64,000 nt of DNA from Prosapia bicincta. Its lineage: Eukaryota > Arthropoda > Insecta > Hemiptera > Cercopidae. Below the pieces are notes generated by a model. The model was not told the DNA's origin. It worked only from the letters and a program-made list of their open reading frames with translations, and made no database searches. Below are positions 63,140 through 64,000 of the stretch, piece by piece; the stretch's first letter is position 1; each line of letters opens with the position of its first letter. The stretch is from positions 56,236,842 to 56,300,841 of the forward strand of contig JBAIZL010000003.1 of the NCBI GenBank assembly GCA_036971475.1, given 5' to 3'. The position numbers were made by a program, and so were the translations under genes.

Positions 63140-63157
63140 TGGTGGCAGCGGCGGGAT
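63140..63157 (+). other. primer-binding site, tRNA-Leu type
   Basis: tggtggcagcggcgggat is complementary, with one mismatch, to the CCA-tailed 3' end of the insect leucine tRNA whose acceptor end reads ATCCCACCGCTGCCA. It would prime minus-strand DNA synthesis. The spacing of three bases from the LTR end is normal. Confidence 0.8.
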
Positions 63158-63358
63158 AATGTCCGTTGCAATAACTACGGATTTTATTACTTCATTTGTG
63201 TGTGGGAAAGTCTGTGGCATTGTACGGTAAATGGTCAAAGTAATTAATTTGAAATTTTGATTTTTGGAATTTTGATTGTTGTAATTAAAGGTATATGATA
63301 ATCATTCTTATTAACTGTTAACTAATGGCATGTGTAAAATGTTTGTGTTATTATTGTT

Positions 63359-63664
63359 ATGGGAAATAGAATAGGAAAAAAGCGTAAGAGTGATACCTAT
63401 GAGTATATGGATAGTCGTAGAAATTTTGGTAGCCCTTCAGGCCAAATAGTAAATAGAACACCGATAGCCCCAGATATATTTATGAAAATTGGTACTAGAG
63501 TGGGAAACATTACTGCTTATTATAAACACATTAGTCCAGCTTCTAGTCCTAGACCTGTAACAATTCCGGTTAGGTCCGTTCAGTTTGCTAAGTTGTCACC
63601 TATCCCTGAAAGTTCTAATTCTAATCCCGAAGACCACGCCTATGATATTCCTAAAACTCAATGA
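63359..63664 (+). CDS. retroelement leader ORF 1, small basic protein with candidate N-myristoylation
   Basis: 101 codons, first ORF after the primer site. It starts MGNRIGKKRK: glycine at position 2 followed by N-R-I-G-K fits the N-myristoylation pattern, and the KKRK cluster directly after it resembles the myristoyl-plus-basic membrane anchor of retroviral matrix proteins. The remainder is rich in Ser, Pro and Thr with no zinc knuckle, capsid or protease motif. I find no named homologue. Its stop overlaps the start of the next ORF (atga at 63661-63664), an arrangement suited to stop-restart translation. It may be a detached matrix-like protein, an accessory protein, or the start of a gag split by mutation. 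Confidence is moderate that it is real coding sequence and low for function. Confidence 0.55.
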   Translation: MGNRIGKKRKSDTYEYMDSRRNFGSPSGQIVNRTPIAPDIFMKIGTRVGNITAYYKHISPASSPRPVTIPVRSVQFAKLSPIPESSNSNPEDHAYDIPKTQ

Positions 63665-63852
63665 CTTCTCGACCTATATATTATCTTCCTGTTTCTGACC
63701 CTGATATTTTATTAGAAGGTTGTTCTACCTTGCTTAGAAACTTAATTCAGAGAATAATTGAGAGACACATAAATGGTTACTCCACATATACTGATGAAGA
63801 GAATATTATCAGAGTCAAATTGGTTAAGCTAGAGATAGAATATTTTAATTAA
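63661..63852 (+). CDS. retroelement leader ORF 2, small protein of unknown function
   Basis: 63 codons, overlapping leader ORF 1 by four bases (atga). The product (MTSRPIYYLPVSDPDILLEG at the start, KLVKLEIEYFN at the end) has a predicted helical middle (LLRNLIQRIIERHI) and no known motif. The tight overlap supports a real gene pair, but a frameshifted continuation of a single ORF is the main alternative: a one-base slip in the 63650s would fuse them. No signal peptide or membrane segment is present. Confidence 0.45.
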   Translation: MTSRPIYYLPVSDPDILLEGCSTLLRNLIQRIIERHINGYSTYTDEENIIRVKLVKLEIEYFN

Positions 63853-63901
63853 TTTGAAGACAAATATTATTATTAAAATAGGAAAGTATTATCAAGGCTA
63901 C

Positions 63902-64000
63902 ATGTTTGTAACACTGATAGCCTATGTCATTCTTGGATTTGTGGTTTGCCTGATAACCGAGATAATCCTTATCTTCATATACCAAGATAACCAGTCTTGT
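63902..64000 (+). CDS. retroelement leader ORF 3, membrane protein, truncated by the window end
   Basis: An ATG at 63902 opens a frame that is still open at 64000 (33 codons seen). Residues 2-27 are almost entirely hydrophobic (FVTLIAYVILGFVVCLITEI and on), broken only by a Glu at position 20, and are followed by polar YQDNQSC. This reads as a signal-anchor or single transmembrane segment. It lies 49 bases after leader ORF 2. A membrane protein this close to the 5' LTR is unusual for LTR retrotransposons, where an envelope-like gene would lie 3' of pol. It could be an accessory protein, or a chance hydrophobic frame in AT-rich DNA. The continuation past 64000 will decide. Confidence 0.45.
   Translation, partial: MFVTLIAYVILGFVVCLITEIILIFIYQDNQSC

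Larger units (their letters stand above)
62525..64000 (+). mobile_element. LTR retroelement, 5' part, runs off the window
   Basis: It consists of a 5' LTR, a tRNA-Leu primer-binding site, a leader of about 200 bases and at least three small ORFs. The insertion point is fixed by comparison with copy 1 of the duplicated segment. The likely target-site duplication is taca or gtaca directly left of 62525. No gag, protease or reverse transcriptase has been reached by 64000. I cannot tell a Ty3/gypsy-type element, a BEL/Pao element and an endogenous retrovirus-like element apart from this part. Confidence 0.85.

Noticed and set aside
1..64000. tRNA, rRNA or snRNA genes
   Set aside because: I looked for B-box-like ggttcgaatcc strings and conserved RNA cores on both strands and found none with a matching partner; a covariance-model search would be needed to exclude them.

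Overview
The window looks like AT-rich, repeat-dominated animal DNA, most likely from an arthropod and probably an insect. Reasons: there are relics of Jockey-type LINEs, a DDE_3/Tc1-mariner-like transposase, an arthropod multicopy protein family and a tRNA-Leu-primed LTR retroelement. Stretches with coding potential are short, intronless or broken, and there are no bacterial operons. No intact cellular gene is visible. The only candidate host coding piece is one exon-like segment at 60796-60898.

Layout, left to right. (1) 1-12.5 kb: a 1.6 kb segment that recurs at 60.9-62.5 kb; a 23-bp minisatellite; a (TA)n tract; a broken minus-strand LINE; several small dispersed repeats; a long foldback element (5.6-6.2 kb); and a decayed transposase (8.6-9.6 kb). 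(2) 12.5-54.3 kb: one satellite locus of about 40 kb. Its basic unit is about 383 bp (roughly 92 copies from 19.0 to 54.3 kb). A subarray of about 28 units of 150-152 bp (13.0-17.1 kb) is an internal-deletion derivative of the 383-bp unit. A 5'-truncated LINE with oligo-T (its poly-A tail on the other strand) and a 9-10 bp target-site duplication was inserted at 17386-19026 and splits the locus. The long-unit array has nested higher-order repeats with periods of 2, 3, 5, 7, 9, 12, 13 and 14 units; the 12-unit (4590 bp) repeat looks near-identical between copies. (3) 54.3-58.4 kb: a decayed LINE ORF1 directly abutting the satellite, an arthropod multicopy-family pseudogene between two 100-bp direct repeats, and two copies of a 0.5 kb dispersed repeat. 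(4) 58.4-60.4 kb: a TA-flanked element with long terminal inverted repeats that carries its own 140-bp tandem array. (5) 60.8-64.0 kb: the exon-like segment, the second copy of the 1.6 kb duplication, and, inserted in that copy, the 5' part of an LTR retroelement. The retroelement shows a 612-bp LTR, a tRNA-Leu primer site and three closely packed small ORFs, and runs off the window.

The parts do not form a pathway. They record satellite growth by unequal exchange, retrotransposon insertion into it, and segmental duplication. The two items most worth a second look are the nested higher-order satellite with its deletion-derived short form, and the LTR element whose leader carries a candidate myristoylated basic protein and a small membrane protein before any recognisable gag or pol.
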